From the NCBI RefSeq assembly GCF_018860965.1, contig NZ_JAHKQF010000015.1:558001-622000 (forward strand): a stretch of 64,000 bases of DNA, in the 5' to 3' direction. Both the position numbers and the translations under genes were made by a program. The notes below the pieces were generated by a model. It ran no database searches. It had not been told where the DNA came from and worked only from the letters and a program-made list of their open reading frames with translations. This stretch comes from Alteromonas sp. C1M14. GTDB lineage: Bacteria; Pseudomonadota; Gammaproteobacteria; Enterobacterales; Alteromonadaceae. This document shows positions 17,733 to 28,677 of this stretch, one piece after another; within the stretch, counting starts at the first letter, position 1; every line of letters begins with the position of its first letter.

Positions 17733-20419
17733 TGGCTTTTTTTCATATGTTTCACTCTATTCGCATTCAATTGATTTTTGTCTTAATGATAATGGTGATT
17801 TTGATCTTGGTTCAGAGCTTTCTTGGTCGAACCAACGAACAAGTATTAACCAACGGTATGAATAATACCCGCCAAGCCGTTATCGATGTGGGTCTGGTAG
17901 GTGAACTAGAACGCGATATTCTCGACTTGCAGCGCAATGTACTGATCTTTAAAGAAACAGCCAGTCAGTCAGCAGTAACTCGTTTTGAACGCCTCATGAT
18001 TACCATTAAAGACAAACTTGAAGCGTTAGAAAACTCATCTATCTCTACCACGTATGACTACTCTGATGATGATGTGTTAGTACGCATGCGCAATCACTTA
18101 GTTGCTTATAAAGAAAACTTCCATGAAGTGGTAGAAGCGAGGCACGCACGGGATCAACTGATTCATTCTGGCTCGCTAATTACGGCAGAAGAGCTTGATG
18201 CGCTATTACTTGAAGCCCAACAACAAAGCACCATTTCGTCTGATGCCGTAGATGCCCTGCGCTTCCAAATTACTGAAGCAGAAAATGCCGCACTGCGGTA
18301 TTTGTTGTCACCAGAATTAGATATTGTCAGTCAGTTTAATCGCTCACTGTTACCCGCTTATGACATACTCGACGAGAATCCCAGTGCCACATCCTCAGTG
18401 ATTAAAACAAAAGTCGAAAACCTACAAGATACCTTTTTCCAACTAACGCAAATTACCCAAAACAATTTATTCTTAGTCAACGTGGTGATGGCGGGGTCGG
18501 CAAATGAATTTCTATTTTTAAGTCGAGAACTTGCCGACCGGGTGAATGCACAAACCAATGCCATTAATCGTAGTGCACAAAAAGCCGCCTTAGAGGCACG
18601 CATGAATGGCGAAATATATTCCGTCATCGCCATTGTACTTGCCATTAGTTTTGCCATCTTTACCGTCAGACGTATTCTCGGGCCTATCCGTACTATTACC
18701 TCTGTTTTTAATCAGCTAGCGGAAGGCAAAGAAGTAAACGTATTACCAGAATTACGGCGCAAAGATGAAATTGGCAAATTGGCCACCGCAGCTTCGGTTT
18801 TCCAAGAGAAAAATGATCAAACAAGACGGCTACTTAACAATGCGCAAAAACTCAATATTCAGCAAGAAGCCTTAAACCGAGAATTGGCAGACTCGAAGCA
18901 AAAAGCAGAACAAGCCACCGCGTCAAAAAGTATATTTCTTGCCAATATGAGTCACGAGATCCGAACGCCACTCAACGGCATTATTGGTTTGTTAGAGTTG
19001 GCCCATCAACAACCCATGTCTTCCATTTTAAAAGGCTACCTAGACAAAGCCTCCTATTCTAGCCAGATCTTGGTCAGCGTCATCAATGACATTTTAGACT
19101 TCTCCAAAATTGAGGCGGGTAAACTGGGGCTTGAAAAAGTCAATTTTTCCATGCATTCCATATTGGATAATTTATTGGCGGTGGTGAGTTTACGGGCCCA
19201 AGAGAAAAACCTGGCCGTACATTTAGAAGTGGATCCAAGCTTGCCCCCTACTCTTGTGGGCGACCCCCTTCGTTTATCGCAAATTCTGATGAACATTTGT
19301 ACCAACGCGGTTAAATTTACCCAAAAAGGCGCCATTGATATTCGTATTAAAAGCATGGCAAATCAGACGGGCAACAAGGTGGTGCTGCGTATTGAGGTAA
19401 AAGATTCTGGGATCGGGATGACTCCGGCGCAAATAAATCGAATTTTTCAGCCCTTTACACAAGCTGATGGTTCGACTAATCGCAAGTTCGGCGGCACGGG
19501 ATTAGGACTCACCATCGTGAAGCAATTAACCGAACTTATGGCAGGAAAACTGAAAGTAACCTCAGTGCCAGGACACGGGTCTATGTTTGTGATCACCTTA
19601 CCTCTGGGGACCGATGCCACCCAAGAAAGGATTTTAAGTAATATCCCAGCGTTACCGTTAGGCAGTGCGTATTTCTCCGATAAGCCGCTTTTACCTCAAG
19701 ACTATATGTCGATACTGGGCCTCAATACGGTAAGACAACCCTTATCATCCTTACAAAAAGATATTGGCGTACCGCCGTCGGTTTTAGTTGAAATTAACAC
19801 CTACGCCGAGTTTAGAAAGTTACTAGAACAGCTGTTACAAGTTGAACGTCAGGGTGTCCACGTGGGCATCATCATGGAAACCCAAACCGGACAACTGCAA
19901 GAGAAAATTTTGAAACAGTGGTCGGGACCCATACTGCTTCACCCCTTTACGCCAGCTCAATACAAACGCTTTGTACACGAAATTGCGGGGGTTAAATTTG
20001 ACGACGCTACCATTGAGTCTAGCGCCACCTCAGCCATGCTTGATGGGCATATTCTCCTTGTGGAAGACAACAATATAAACCAAGTGGTAACCGGGGAAAT
20101 GCTTTCTTCTTTAGGCCTGACCTTCGATATTGCCGAAGATGGTCTGCAGGCGGTAACCAAACTTACCAACACACCAGGTTATGATCTTATTTTAATGGAT
20201 GTGCAGATGCCCATTATGGATGGTTATGAAGCAACCAGACAAATTCGCCAAAAAGGGTTTAACGATCTGCCCATTATCGGTTTGTCAGCTAACGCCATGA
20301 AAGAAGATAAGCAACAAGCCATAGAGCATGGTATGACTGACTATTTAACAAAACCCCTAAAACGTGTGGCATTGGCCGCCATGCTACGCAAGTTCTTACA
20401 TTTAGAAGGGCAAGAATAA
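17732..20419 (+). CDS. hybrid sensor histidine kinase/response regulator
   Basis: An 895-residue inner-membrane kinase. Membrane helices at about 10-30 and 296-314 bracket a mainly helical periplasmic domain, followed by HAMP (about 315-370). The HisKA box is MSHEIRTPLNG with His408. HATPase motifs are NAVKFTQKG, DSGIGM and GGTGLGLTI, and a C-terminal receiver has Asp823 in LMDVQMPIMDG. There is no Hpt domain, so signal must leave through a separate Hpt protein or the attached receiver. The GTG start overlaps the binding-protein stop; an ATG at 17747 is an alternative. The layout recalls TorT-TorS and LuxP-LuxQ pairs. The ligand is unknown. Confidence 0.92.
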   Translation: MAFFHMFHSIRIQLIFVLMIMVILILVQSFLGRTNEQVLTNGMNNTRQAVIDVGLVGELERDILDLQRNVLIFKETASQSAVTRFERLMITIKDKLEALENSSISTTYDYSDDDVLVRMRNHLVAYKENFHEVVEARHARDQLIHSGSLITAEELDALLLEAQQQSTISSDAVDALRFQITEAENAALRYLLSPELDIVSQFNRSLLPAYDILDENPSATSSVIKTKVENLQDTFFQLTQITQNNLFLVNVVMAGSANEFLFLSRELADRVNAQTNAINRSAQKAALEARMNGEIYSVIAIVLAISFAIFTVRRILGPIRTITSVFNQLAEGKEVNVLPELRRKDEIGKLATAASVFQEKNDQTRRLLNNAQKLNIQQEALNRELADSKQKAEQATASKSIFLANMSHEIRTPLNGIIGLLELAHQQPMSSILKGYLDKASYSSQILVSVINDILDFSKIEAGKLGLEKVNFSMHSILDNLLAVVSLRAQEKNLAVHLEVDPSLPPTLVGDPLRLSQILMNICTNAVKFTQKGAIDIRIKSMANQTGNKVVLRIEVKDSGIGMTPAQINRIFQPFTQADGSTNRKFGGTGLGLTIVKQLTELMAGKLKVTSVPGHGSMFVITLPLGTDATQERILSNIPALPLGSAYFSDKPLLPQDYMSILGLNTVRQPLSSLQKDIGVPPSVLVEINTYAEFRKLLEQLLQVERQGVHVGIIMETQTGQLQEKILKQWSGPILLHPFTPAQYKRFVHEIAGVKFDDATIESSATSAMLDGHILLVEDNNINQVVTGEMLSSLGLTFDIAEDGLQAVTKLTNTPGYDLILMDVQMPIMDGYEATRQIRQKGFNDLPIIGLSANAMKEDKQQAIEHGMTDYLTKPLKRVALAAMLRKFLHLEGQE

Positions 20420-20439
20420 GCTACTTAAATTAGCCGCAT

Positions 20440-20470
20440 AAAAAAAGGAGCGAGTTATCGCTCCTTTTTT
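20440..20470. terminator. bidirectional terminator between hybrid kinase and valS
   Basis: Stem GGAGCGA/TCGCTCC (about 20447-20453 with 20458-20464) and loop GTTA, with an A run before and a T run after. It serves the kinase on the plus strand and valS on the minus strand. Confidence 0.92.
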
Positions 20471-20496
20471 AGTTATCATCATTTCGCTGCGATTAA

Positions 20497-23274
20497 TTAC
20501 AACGCGCTAATGGTGGCATGCTGTTCTTTGAGTTTAGCCAGTGCTTTTTCTGCTTCATCTAACTTACCTCGCTCTTTGGCTATTACAGCCTCTGGTGCGT
20601 TACTGACAAATTTATCGTTAGACAACTTGCCTTTAGTTCGACTCACATCCTGCTCTAACTTACCCATCGCTTTAGCTATACGCGCTAACTCGGCATCTTT
20701 ATCAATAAGACCGGCCATGGGAATGAGAATTTCCATCTCCCCTACCAAGGCCGTTGCACTTGCCGGCGCTTGATCCTTATCGGTTAAAATGGTCACTGAT
20801 TCCAGTTTCGCCAGCTTATCGATAAAGGGAGCGGCTAATTCTAAGCGCTGGTGATCATGTTCGCTGACATTGCGCAGCAATGCATTAAGGGGTTTATTCG
20901 GAGAGATATCCATTTCACCACGTATATTACGAATACCAATAATGAATCGCTTCAGCCATTCTATATCCGACAACACCTTGTCGTTGTCTCGTTCAGCTAG
21001 CACTTCGGGGAAGGGCTGTACCATAATGCTGGTGTCGTTTTCCGCCACACCAACGTCACTTAATGGTGCCACACGCTGCCAAATAGTATCGGTGATAAAC
21101 GGCATAAACGGATGCAACAATCGCAACAGATGCTCAAGGACATTAATTAGCGTATGACGGGTGCCACGTTTTTGCGCCTCGCTACTGGCATCGCTATTTA
21201 ACACGGGCTTAGTTAATTCCAGATACCAATCGCAGAACTGATTCCAAGTAAACTCGTACACAGCTTGGGCAGCAATATCAAAACGATAGTCAGCCAAGGC
21301 AGATTCGAATTCCTTCAAGGTTTTTTGGAACTGTGCCCAAATCCATTGATCCGCAAGGCTTAACTCTTTTTCACCGCCATCACGACCGGTATCTTCGGTT
21401 TCTGTATTCATTAATACAAACCGAGACGCATTCCATATTTTGTTACAGAAGTTGCGGTAACCTTCTACACGCCCCATATCAAAATTAATGTCACGGCTAG
21501 TCGATGCCATAGCAGCAAAGGTAAAACGCAATGCATCGGTTCCATAGGCATTAATGCCATCAGGAAATTGCTTGCGGGTATTTTTCTCGATTTTCTTCGC
21601 TAACTGAGGCTGCATCATTCCGGAAGTGCGTTTAGCCACCAAGGATTCTAAATCGATACCGTCGATAAGATCTATGGGATCAAGCACATTCCCTTTGGAT
21701 TTAGACATTTTATCGCCGTTTTCGTCACGAATAAGCCCGGTGATATAAATGTCTTTAAACGGAATTTTACCGGTAAACTTCTTCGTCATCATGATCATTC
21801 TGGCCACCCAGAAAAAGATAATGTCGAAGCCGGTAACCAATACTGCAGAAGGAACAAAGGTTTCTAAATCGGGGGTTTCTTCTGGCCAGCCCATGGTGGC
21901 AAATGGCCACAGTGCCGAAGAGAACCAGGTATCCAGAACATCTTCGTCTTGGAACAATTCAACCGAGGCATCCAATTTATAGCGCTCACGCACCTCATGC
22001 TCGTCACGGGCAACATACACGTTACCTTCGTTATCATACCAAGCTGGGATGCGATGACCCCACCACAGTTGACGGGAAATACACCAGTCCTGAATGTTAT
22101 TCATCCACTGATAGTAGGTTTTATTCCAGTTTTCAGGCACGAAACGAATTTCGCCACTTTCCACTGCTTCTACTGCAGGTTTCGCTAAGGACTCTACCGC
22201 CACATACCATTGGTCTGTTAGGTACGGTTCTATCACCGCGCCAGTACGGTCGCCACGGGGAACTTTCAGCTTATGATCGGCCACCTTAACCAGCAGACCT
22301 TGGTCATCCAGATCGGCCACTATTTGCTTACGTGCATCAAAGCGATCTAACCCACGATAGGCCTCAGGGGCTTCATCGTTAATTTTAGCATCGGCGGTAA
22401 GCACATTGATCATGGGCAGGTTATGACGCTTGCCCATTTCATAATCGTTAAAATCGTGAGCCGGGGTTATTTTTACACAACCTGTACCAAATTCCGGATC
22501 AACATAATCATCGGCGATAATAGGAATAAGACGACCGGTAATAGGTAGGCGTATTTGCTTACCTAACAATGCCTGATAACGTTCATCGTCAGGATGCACA
22601 GCAACAGCAGTGTCACCTAACATGGTTTCCGGACGGGTCGTTGCTACCACCAATTCGCCAGTACCATCGGCTAACGGATAACGCATGTGCCACATGTGGC
22701 CGTTTTCTTCTTCGTTAAGTACTTCAAGATCGGACACTGCGGTATGCAAGACCGGATCCCAGTTAACTAAACGTTTGCCACGGTAAATCAAGCCATCTTC
22801 ATGTAAGCGTACAAAAACTTCTGTTACCGCTTTGGATAGGTTTTCATCCATGGTAAATACTTCGCGGTCCCAATCGGTAGACGTGCCTAAGCGACGCATC
22901 TGCGATGTAATGGTACCGCCGGATTGGGCTTTCCAATCCCATATTTTCTCGATAAAGGCTTCACGTCCTAAATCATGACGGTTTTTGCCTTCAGCATTTA
23001 GTCGACGTTCTACTACCATTTGGGTAGCAATACCGGCATGGTCGGTACCCACTTGCCATAAGGTATTGTTCCCTTTCATACGATGGTAGCGGGTTAGCGC
23101 ATCCATAATCGTTTGCTGGAAACCATGCCCCATGTGCAAACTGCCCGTCACATTTGGCGGTGGTAATAAAATACAATAAGGGTCGCCATGACCTGAGGGT
23201 TTAAAATAGCCAGCAGATTCCCATTTTTTATAGCACTGCTGCTCAATGGATTGCGGTTCGAAGGTTTTATCCAT
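20497..23274 (-). CDS. valS: valyl-tRNA synthetase
   Basis: Charges tRNA-Val. The ATG at 23274 gives 925 residues and follows the holC stop by eight bases. A TTG four codons earlier overlaps that stop and is less likely. Class I signatures are [15 protein letters not shown] (HIGH-type) near the N-terminus and KMSKSKGNV for the KMSKS loop. The editing domain lies between them, with an anticodon-binding domain and a C-terminal coiled coil (about 855-925) after. It is the last gene of a pepA-holC-valS run, as in E. coli. Confidence 0.98.
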   Translation of the reverse strand: MDKTFEPQSIEQQCYKKWESAGYFKPSGHGDPYCILLPPPNVTGSLHMGHGFQQTIMDALTRYHRMKGNNTLWQVGTDHAGIATQMVVERRLNAEGKNRHDLGREAFIEKIWDWKAQSGGTITSQMRRLGTSTDWDREVFTMDENLSKAVTEVFVRLHEDGLIYRGKRLVNWDPVLHTAVSDLEVLNEEENGHMWHMRYPLADGTGELVVATTRPETMLGDTAVAVHPDDERYQALLGKQIRLPITGRLIPIIADDYVDPEFGTGCVKITPAHDFNDYEMGKRHNLPMINVLTADAKINDEAPEAYRGLDRFDARKQIVADLDDQGLLVKVADHKLKVPRGDRTGAVIEPYLTDQWYVAVESLAKPAVEAVESGEIRFVPENWNKTYYQWMNNIQDWCISRQLWWGHRIPAWYDNEGNVYVARDEHEVRERYKLDASVELFQDEDVLDTWFSSALWPFATMGWPEETPDLETFVPSAVLVTGFDIIFFWVARMIMMTKKFTGKIPFKDIYITGLIRDENGDKMSKSKGNVLDPIDLIDGIDLESLVAKRTSGMMQPQLAKKIEKNTRKQFPDGINAYGTDALRFTFAAMASTSRDINFDMGRVEGYRNFCNKIWNASRFVLMNTETEDTGRDGGEKELSLADQWIWAQFQKTLKEFESALADYRFDIAAQAVYEFTWNQFCDWYLELTKPVLNSDASSEAQKRGTRHTLINVLEHLLRLLHPFMPFITDTIWQRVAPLSDVGVAENDTSIMVQPFPEVLAERDNDKVLSDIEWLKRFIIGIRNIRGEMDISPNKPLNALLRNVSEHDHQRLELAAPFIDKLAKLESVTILTDKDQAPASATALVGEMEILIPMAGLIDKDAELARIAKAMGKLEQDVSRTKGKLSNDKFVSNAPEAVIAKERGKLDEAEKALAKLKEQHATISAL

Positions 23275-23282
23275 ACTTACTC

Positions 23283-23711
23283 TCAACTGTCAGCCGACTT
23301 AAACTGCAATTGGCAGCCAGCCTGCTGATATTGTTTATAGCGAACTCGCGCCGCCTGTTTAGCATCATCTGCTACGGGCACGAAATCATAGATTGTTTGA
23401 AAAGATCCTGGGGAGCTTAACATTTCCCCACTTAAATTGACGAGTAGACTGCGACGGGAAAGCTGATTTTCCTGCCAGCATATTTCTACCGGTGTGCCGG
23501 GCCCCGGCCCTTCCCCATACATATTATGGGGAACAAAGCGGTCTGCGGGCAATTGCCATAACAATTCATCCACCGCTTCAGCAGAGGCTTGGTTAGCACA
23601 CAACACGGCAATTTTTTTCTTGTTAGCGTAGGCATCAGCAACCAAATGACAAGCGCGAGGCTCCGCGCCGTCTGCCTCATCAGTCAGTTGCCAAAAGGTA
23701 ACCTGTGGCAT
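23283..23711 (-). CDS. holC: DNA polymerase III chi subunit (HolC)
   Basis: A 142-residue chi subunit, which links the clamp-loader psi subunit to SSB during replication. The N-terminus MPQVTFWQL and segments such as [20 protein letters not shown] and [19 protein letters not shown] are typical of the family. It begins five bases after the pepA stop and is followed directly by valS, giving a compact operon. Confidence 0.95.
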   Translation of the reverse strand: MPQVTFWQLTDEADGAEPRACHLVADAYANKKKIAVLCANQASAEAVDELLWQLPADRFVPHNMYGEGPGPGTPVEICWQENQLSRRSLLVNLSGEMLSSPGSFQTIYDFVPVADDAKQAARVRYKQYQQAGCQLQFKSADS

Positions 23712-23716
23712 ACGAC

Positions 23717-25222
23717 TCAGTCCTCTAACTTAACGCCAGCTCGATTCATCAAAAACTGCGATAACATAGGAACAGGACGCCCAGTAGCCCCTTTATTCTT
23801 GCCACTACGCCAAGCCGTGCCGGCAATATCCATGTGCGCCCAGTTATACTTTTTAGTAAAACGAGACAAGAAGCAACCCGCAGTAATACTGCCAGCTTCA
23901 CGGCCACCTAGGTTGGTGAAATCAGCAAAAGGACTGTCTAGTTGATCTTGATATTCATCCCAAATAGGCAAACGCCAGGCGCGATCAGAACTTTGCTCAG
24001 AGGCATTCAGCAATTCGTGAGCTAAGGGATTATGTGTACTCATAAGCCCGGTGGCATGACTTCCCAACGCCACAATACACGCGCCGGTTAGGGTTGCCAC
24101 GTCTATCACCAATTCAGGCTCAAAACGTTCTACATAAGTTAATGCATCACACAACACCAAACGCCCTTCGGCATCGGTATTGAGCACTTCCACGGTTTGT
24201 CCCGACATGGTAGTGAGAATATCCCCCGGACGATAAGCCTTACCGTCTGGCATATTTTCACAGCCCGCTAAAACACCAATAATGTTTACCGGCAAGTTCA
24301 ATTCTGCCACAGTCTGCATGGTGCCCAGAACACCGGCTGCCCCACCCATGTCATATTTCATTTCATCCATACCGGCGCCAGGCTTAATGGAAATACCGCC
24401 GGAATCGAAGGTGAGCCCTTTGCCCACTAAGACAATGGGCGCTTGATCTGCTGGGCCACCTTGATGATGAATAATGCTCATTAACGATTCGTTTTCAGAA
24501 CCACGGCCTACCGCTAGGTATGAATTCATTCCCAGTTCAGCCATTTTGGCTTCATCTACCACTTCAGCAGTTACCGATTCGTAATTGGCCGCTAAAGATT
24601 GCGCCTGTTCCCATAAATACGCGGGATTACAAATATTGGGCGGCATGTTGGCAACGTCTTTTGTGAGGCTAGCACCTTTTGAAATAGCTAACCCGTGTTC
24701 AATGGCTCGTTCACCGACGGTCAATTCTCGGCGAGTGGGCACATTAAGCACAATTTTACGCAATGGACGACGAGGTTCGCCTTTTTTGGTTTTTAACTGC
24801 AAAAAGGTATAAAGGGAATCTTGAGTGGCTTCAACAGCTTGGCGAACTTTCCAATAGGTGTCACGCCCTTTGACATGCAGTTCAGTCAAGAAACACACAG
24901 CTTCCATAGACCCAGTTTCATTTAGGGTTTTAATGGTTTTGGCGATGATCTGCTTATACTGGCGTTCATCTAGCTCACGTTCTTTACCGCATCCAACCAG
25001 CAATACTCGCTCGCTCAACACATTAGGTACATGATGCAGCAATAGCATCTGGCCGGCTTTCCCTTCAAGGTCGCCTCTGCGTAATAGATTACTGATGTAA
25101 CCTTCGCTAATTTCGTCTAACTGTTCAGCCACCGCAGTTAAGCGTCTCGGCTCGAAAACACCGACCACAATACATGCGCTGCGTTGCTTCTCCGGACTGC
25201 CACTTTTTACACTAAATTCCAC
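23717..25222 (-). CDS. pepA: leucyl aminopeptidase PepA
   Basis: M17 family hexameric zinc/manganese aminopeptidase of 501 residues that removes N-terminal residues from peptides. In E. coli it is also the DNA-binding accessory factor for Xer recombination and for carAB control. The metal-binding and active-site segments are [16 protein letters not shown] and [16 protein letters not shown]. First gene of the pepA-holC-valS run and divergent from lptF, as in many gammaproteobacteria. Confidence 0.97.
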   Translation of the reverse strand: MEFSVKSGSPEKQRSACIVVGVFEPRRLTAVAEQLDEISEGYISNLLRRGDLEGKAGQMLLLHHVPNVLSERVLLVGCGKERELDERQYKQIIAKTIKTLNETGSMEAVCFLTELHVKGRDTYWKVRQAVEATQDSLYTFLQLKTKKGEPRRPLRKIVLNVPTRRELTVGERAIEHGLAISKGASLTKDVANMPPNICNPAYLWEQAQSLAANYESVTAEVVDEAKMAELGMNSYLAVGRGSENESLMSIIHHQGGPADQAPIVLVGKGLTFDSGGISIKPGAGMDEMKYDMGGAAGVLGTMQTVAELNLPVNIIGVLAGCENMPDGKAYRPGDILTTMSGQTVEVLNTDAEGRLVLCDALTYVERFEPELVIDVATLTGACIVALGSHATGLMSTHNPLAHELLNASEQSSDRAWRLPIWDEYQDQLDSPFADFTNLGGREAGSITAGCFLSRFTKKYNWAHMDIAGTAWRSGKNKGATGRPVPMLSQFLMNRAGVKLED

Positions 25223-25509
25223 GATAACACCTCGCTGTTTTTATCTTGTAAGTTGCATGAAGATAATTTCGCATAACGTTTTGCGCTGCTTTATGTTTTA
25301 ATACGCAGTCATACAGGCATAAAAACTGCGAATATAAATTTGTTTATTCTGTCGTTCGTATCCGGACCGAAAGAGCCGGAAGACGTAAAATCAACGTCGT
25401 TTTCATGCAACCGAGTTATTGATACACAGGCAAAACTTGTAAAAACGGTAAGTTTACTCAAAATCGTGCACTTTTTCACTATAAATCCAAATTTTCCAGA
25501 GGTGTCGGA

Positions 25510-26613
25510 ATGTTGATATTCCGTTATCTAATAAAAGAAACGCTGAAGTCACAAATGGCCATATTCTTTATCTTGATGGCCATTTTTATTACTTTGCGTT
25601 TTGTTCGTGTGCTTGGCGATGCCTCAGACGGTGACATTCCCGCAGGCCTAGTGCTTGGTTTTTTAGGCTTATACGCCCCTATCTTATCGTCACTGGTGCT
25701 GCCAATAAGTGCCTATCTTGGCATACTGCTGGCTCATGGACGCCTGTACGTGGATTCAGAAATGACCGTCATGCGTGCCTGTGGTGTCAGTGAATGGTAT
25801 ATCACCCGAGTGATGCTGCTGTTATCGCTAGTTATCATGGTCATTACTGGTTTCATCACCCTATATCTTTCACCGGCCGCCGCTGAAAGTGAGTACCAAC
25901 TTAGAGAAAAAGCCAGAAGCGAAGCGGGCTTTTCAGCCATTATGCCAGGACGCTTTCAGCAAACAGGTAACGAGAAAGCGGTTATTTTTGTACAAGATGT
26001 GGACAACGAAGATGACACCCTAAAACGCGTTTTTCTGGCGCAAAATCAACACGTGGGTAGCGAAAATCAGGTACGCGTTGTGCAGGCAAATACCGGCCAT
26101 ATACAGAACAATCCAGATGGCACCCGCAACCTTGTGTTGCGAGAAGGCGTGCAGTACGAAGGAACACAAACGGAAAAACAATACCGTAAAATCACCTTTG
26201 ACGAATACCAGATACAGATCGCCGATGAAAGTCAGGATGAACCTGGCCGTAAGGTCAGTGTGATCCCCACCATGGAACTGCTTGAGGACGACTCTTTAGA
26301 GGCTCGGGTAGAATTGCAGTGGCGTCTGGCGATACCTTTGTCTATTCCCTTTTTAGTGCTAATCGCAGTGCCCTTAAGCTCGGTGGATCCCCGACAAGGG
26401 CGCTTTGGCAAAATGTTTCCTGCCATCTTGCTGTATTTAGGCTATTTTATGTTGTTACTAGCCAGTCGCCGAGTGCTAGAAGACGGTAAGATCCCTATCC
26501 AGTTAGGCTTATGGTGGGTGCACGGCATTATGCTGATTATTGGCATTGCGCTTATTGTCCGTGACAGGCGCACCGGCACCGAATTGCGCGCTTGGCTATT
26601 GGGGAGAAAGTAG
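25510..26613 (+). CDS. lptF: LPS export permease LptF
   Basis: One of two membrane subunits of the LptB2FG complex that extracts lipopolysaccharide from the inner membrane. 367 residues of the YjgP/YjgQ family: N-terminal helices (about 10-125), a periplasmic jellyroll-like domain (about 130-260) and C-terminal helices (about 270-360). The N-terminus MLIFRYLIKETLKSQ is typical. It abuts lptG with no gap. A 287-base region separates it from divergent pepA and should hold both promoters; I could not assign them safely. Confidence 0.96.
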   Translation: MLIFRYLIKETLKSQMAIFFILMAIFITLRFVRVLGDASDGDIPAGLVLGFLGLYAPILSSLVLPISAYLGILLAHGRLYVDSEMTVMRACGVSEWYITRVMLLLSLVIMVITGFITLYLSPAAAESEYQLREKARSEAGFSAIMPGRFQQTGNEKAVIFVQDVDNEDDTLKRVFLAQNQHVGSENQVRVVQANTGHIQNNPDGTRNLVLREGVQYEGTQTEKQYRKITFDEYQIQIADESQDEPGRKVSVIPTMELLEDDSLEARVELQWRLAIPLSIPFLVLIAVPLSSVDPRQGRFGKMFPAILLYLGYFMLLLASRRVLEDGKIPIQLGLWWVHGIMLIIGIALIVRDRRTGTELRAWLLGRK

Positions 26614-27675
26614 ATGTTTCGTATTCTCGATTTCTATATTGCCCGTACCCTATTAGGCACCATAACCGTTACGTTATCTGTTCTTATTGGCTTGTCTGCG
26701 CTTATCAAGTTCGTCGAGCAACTGCGTAAGTTAGGCGAAGGGGATTACGACATGATGGCCGCTGGGCTGTATGTACTTTTAAGCCTTCCCCGAGACTTAG
26801 AGCAATTTTTCCCCATGGCCACACTGCTGGGCGGATTGGTAGGTATGGGTTTATTGGCCAGCAACAGTGAATTAGTGGTGATGCAAGCCGCGGGACTTAG
26901 CCGATGGAACATTATTAATTCGGCCATGAAATCAGCGGTAGTGATGATCATTATTGTGATGGCGGTGGGTGAATGGGTAACCCCCTACAGCGAATCGAAA
27001 GCCAAAGAAATACGTACACAGGCCATTTCTGGGGGCAGTTTATTTGCCTCAGAAGAATTGACATGGGCCAAAGACGGTAAGCACTTTGTGAGTATTGGGC
27101 AAGTCGTAACCAAGGAGTCGCTACGTGGGATCAGTATCTACGATTTTAATGACGACTTAACGTTACACACCCTTACCTATGCCGATGAAGGGCACTATGA
27201 TGGGTCTACTTGGTGGCTGGAAGAATTGTCTGTTACCCAGTTTAAGGACAAAGAAATCACCGTAAAGAAATTCCCCCGTCAACAATGGGATTCCACCTTA
27301 ACCCCCGATAAATTAGGCATTGTGGCAATAAAACCCGAAGCGCTGTCAATACAGGGTTTATATGACTATGTGCAGTATCGTAAAGGTAATGGTCAGGACA
27401 GTTCCCGCTATGAACTGGCTTTCTGGCGGAAGCTACTGCAACCCATTTCCATCGCCGTCATGCTATTAATGGCACTGTCGTTTATTTTCGGGCCACTGCG
27501 CAGTGTTACCATGGGCGCTCGGGTCATTATGGGCGTGTTAACTGGATTTGGCTTTTTCATTACCAACGAAGTGTTTGGCCCTCTCAGCCTAGTCTATTCT
27601 CTGCCCCCCGTAGTGGGCGCTATACTTCCTAGCTTGCTGTTTGCGGGCGTGGCTACCCTCATGCTACGTAGATAA
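26614..27675 (+). CDS. lptG: LPS export permease LptG
   Basis: Partner of LptF in the LPS exporter; 353 residues with the same six-helix plus periplasmic domain design. FRILDFYIARTLLGTI at the start and LKFWRKLLQP-like LAFWRKLLQPISIAVML near residue 270 are family features. It begins directly after the lptF stop, so translation is coupled. A perfect 8-bp hairpin follows at 27678. Confidence 0.96.
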   Translation: MFRILDFYIARTLLGTITVTLSVLIGLSALIKFVEQLRKLGEGDYDMMAAGLYVLLSLPRDLEQFFPMATLLGGLVGMGLLASNSELVVMQAAGLSRWNIINSAMKSAVVMIIIVMAVGEWVTPYSESKAKEIRTQAISGGSLFASEELTWAKDGKHFVSIGQVVTKESLRGISIYDFNDDLTLHTLTYADEGHYDGSTWWLEELSVTQFKDKEITVKKFPRQQWDSTLTPDKLGIVAIKPEALSIQGLYDYVQYRKGNGQDSSRYELAFWRKLLQPISIAVMLLMALSFIFGPLRSVTMGARVIMGVLTGFGFFITNEVFGPLSLVYSLPPVVGAILPSLLFAGVATLMLRR

Positions 27676-27677
27676 AC

Positions 27678-27705
27678 GGTGAGCACTTGTTGCTCACCAG
27701 CTTTT
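27678..27705. terminator. hairpin terminator downstream of lptG
   Basis: Perfect stem GGTGAGCA/TGCTCACC (27678-27685 with 27691-27698) and loop CTTGT, followed by AGCTTTTG, a short T run. It begins three bases past lptG and overlaps the end of the convergent RDD gene, so it probably serves both. Confidence 0.72.
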
Positions 27706-28224
27706 GTGATCGTTAGCTTCTTTACTCAGCTTTAGCATTTCTGTTTTTGCCACCCTATCTTGCAGCGACTGTTTATTTTTAAAATCAAGCAATACCAATA
27801 ATGTACCTACCCCACCTAGCGAGGCTATCAGGCGTAAGGTTAAACGCCCCCATGTCATAGGTGCATCCACTGTACTGTAGATGCGCAAGCGCCATGCGCG
27901 CATGCCTAGGGTTTGGCCCCCTTTTTTCCAAAACCAGAGAAAAAACCCCGCCACCCAGAGCCCCACCCAAATTTGAATCATCACTTTGTACACGAGGGAC
28001 TGTTGAATAAGTGCTGCGGGTGTCTCGTAACCCTGTATATCAAGAACACCATTGGACAGAAGCACGACTAGCGTTACGATCATCACCATGGCTGCACACA
28101 TTCCCACCGCTATCGCCACCAAGGTATCGTAAATCATGGCCAGTAGACGACGAAAAAAACCTGCCCGTTGGGGGATATCACCAGATAAGGATTTTTGCTT
28201 ATTACGGGGTTTATTTTTTGACAC
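27694..28224 (-). CDS. RDD-family membrane protein
   Basis: A 176-residue inner-membrane protein of the RDD family (function mostly unknown; some members move small solutes or ions). The domain starts at RAGFFRRLLAMIYDTLVAIAVGM with the Arg-Asp pair of the family, followed by two more hydrophobic helices and a KKGGQTLGMRAWRLRI segment typical of RDD proteins. I chose the GTG at 28224. A longer GTG start at 28293 would overlap a separate frame with a better ribosome site. It is convergent with lptG. Confidence 0.85.
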   Translation of the reverse strand: MSKNKPRNKQKSLSGDIPQRAGFFRRLLAMIYDTLVAIAVGMCAAMVMIVTLVVLLSNGVLDIQGYETPAALIQQSLVYKVMIQIWVGLWVAGFFLWFWKKGGQTLGMRAWRLRIYSTVDAPMTWGRLTLRLIASLGGVGTLLVLLDFKNKQSLQDRVAKTEMLKLSKEANDHKSW

Positions 28225-28318
28225 CAAACAGTTTCCCAAAACGCGCGATATTATCTTCGGATAGTACCTTACAAGCACACATGAGATCACCACCTAATCC
28301 CACGCTCTGCTTCACCAT
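28211..28318 (-). CDS. candidate small ORF upstream of the RDD gene (35 aa)
   Basis: A 35-codon frame (or 23 codons from an internal ATG at 28282) runs into the start of the RDD gene and overlaps it by 14 bases. The internal ATG has AGGTGG seven bases upstream, the best ribosome site in this stretch. The product contains a CAC pair of cysteines and ends in KLFGVKK. It may be a coupled leader peptide or a real small protein. I do not recognise it. Confidence 0.35.
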   Translation of the reverse strand: MVKQSVGLGGDLMCACKVLSEDNIARFGKLFGVKK

Positions 28319-28473
28319 TTAGTAACAATTACACTTCAAAACCTTCTTTGCCATGTGCCCGTTATAGGAAAGCAGTTAGCGCCACAGATCTAACCAAAAC
28401 CGACCTCGTTTGGCTAGCCCATCTCTTAATGCTTATTTTATGGGCATTTGATAGGGTTCTTTGCATAAAATAC

Positions 28474-28501
28474 TTGCATGCTGAAAATGCGAAGATATAA
28501 T
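28474..28501 (+). promoter_or_regulatory. promoter of tRNA-Leu
   Basis: TTGCAT (-35, 28474-28479) and TATAAT (-10, 28496-28501) with a 16-bp spacer, followed by GC-rich GCCAGCC, as expected of a stringently controlled stable-RNA promoter. The mature tRNA begins about 55 bases downstream. Confidence 0.8.
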
Positions 28502-28564
28502 GCCAGCCACTCGTTAGCACAGCGAGTGACATAAAGTGTTAATCCATTTGATTAACCATGGAAT

Positions 28565-28651
28565 GCCAGAGTGATGAAATTGGTAGACATGACGGATTCA
28601 AAATCCGTTGCTAGAAATAGCGTGCCGGTTCAAGTCCGGCCTCTGGTACCA
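28565..28651 (+). tRNA. tRNA-Leu (anticodon CAA)
   Basis: An 87-base class II tRNA. Acceptor stem GCCAGAG pairs with CTCTGGT. The anticodon stem ACGGA/TCCGT encloses loop TTCAAAA with anticodon CAA (28599-28601), reading UUG codons. A long variable arm (GCTAGAAATAGC) marks leucine, and the T arm is GCCGG-TTCAAGT-CCGGC. The 3' CCA is encoded. The accessory cluster begins about 190 bases downstream. Confidence 0.96.
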
Positions 28652-28677
28652 TCTCTTCCTTTTAGGAAGAAACAATA

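Noticed and set aside
28565..28651. tRNA-Leu as an integration site with a duplicated 3' end
   Set aside because: I found no copy of the tRNA 3' end near 39.7-40 kb and no integrase, so island insertion at the tRNA is not supported beyond position.
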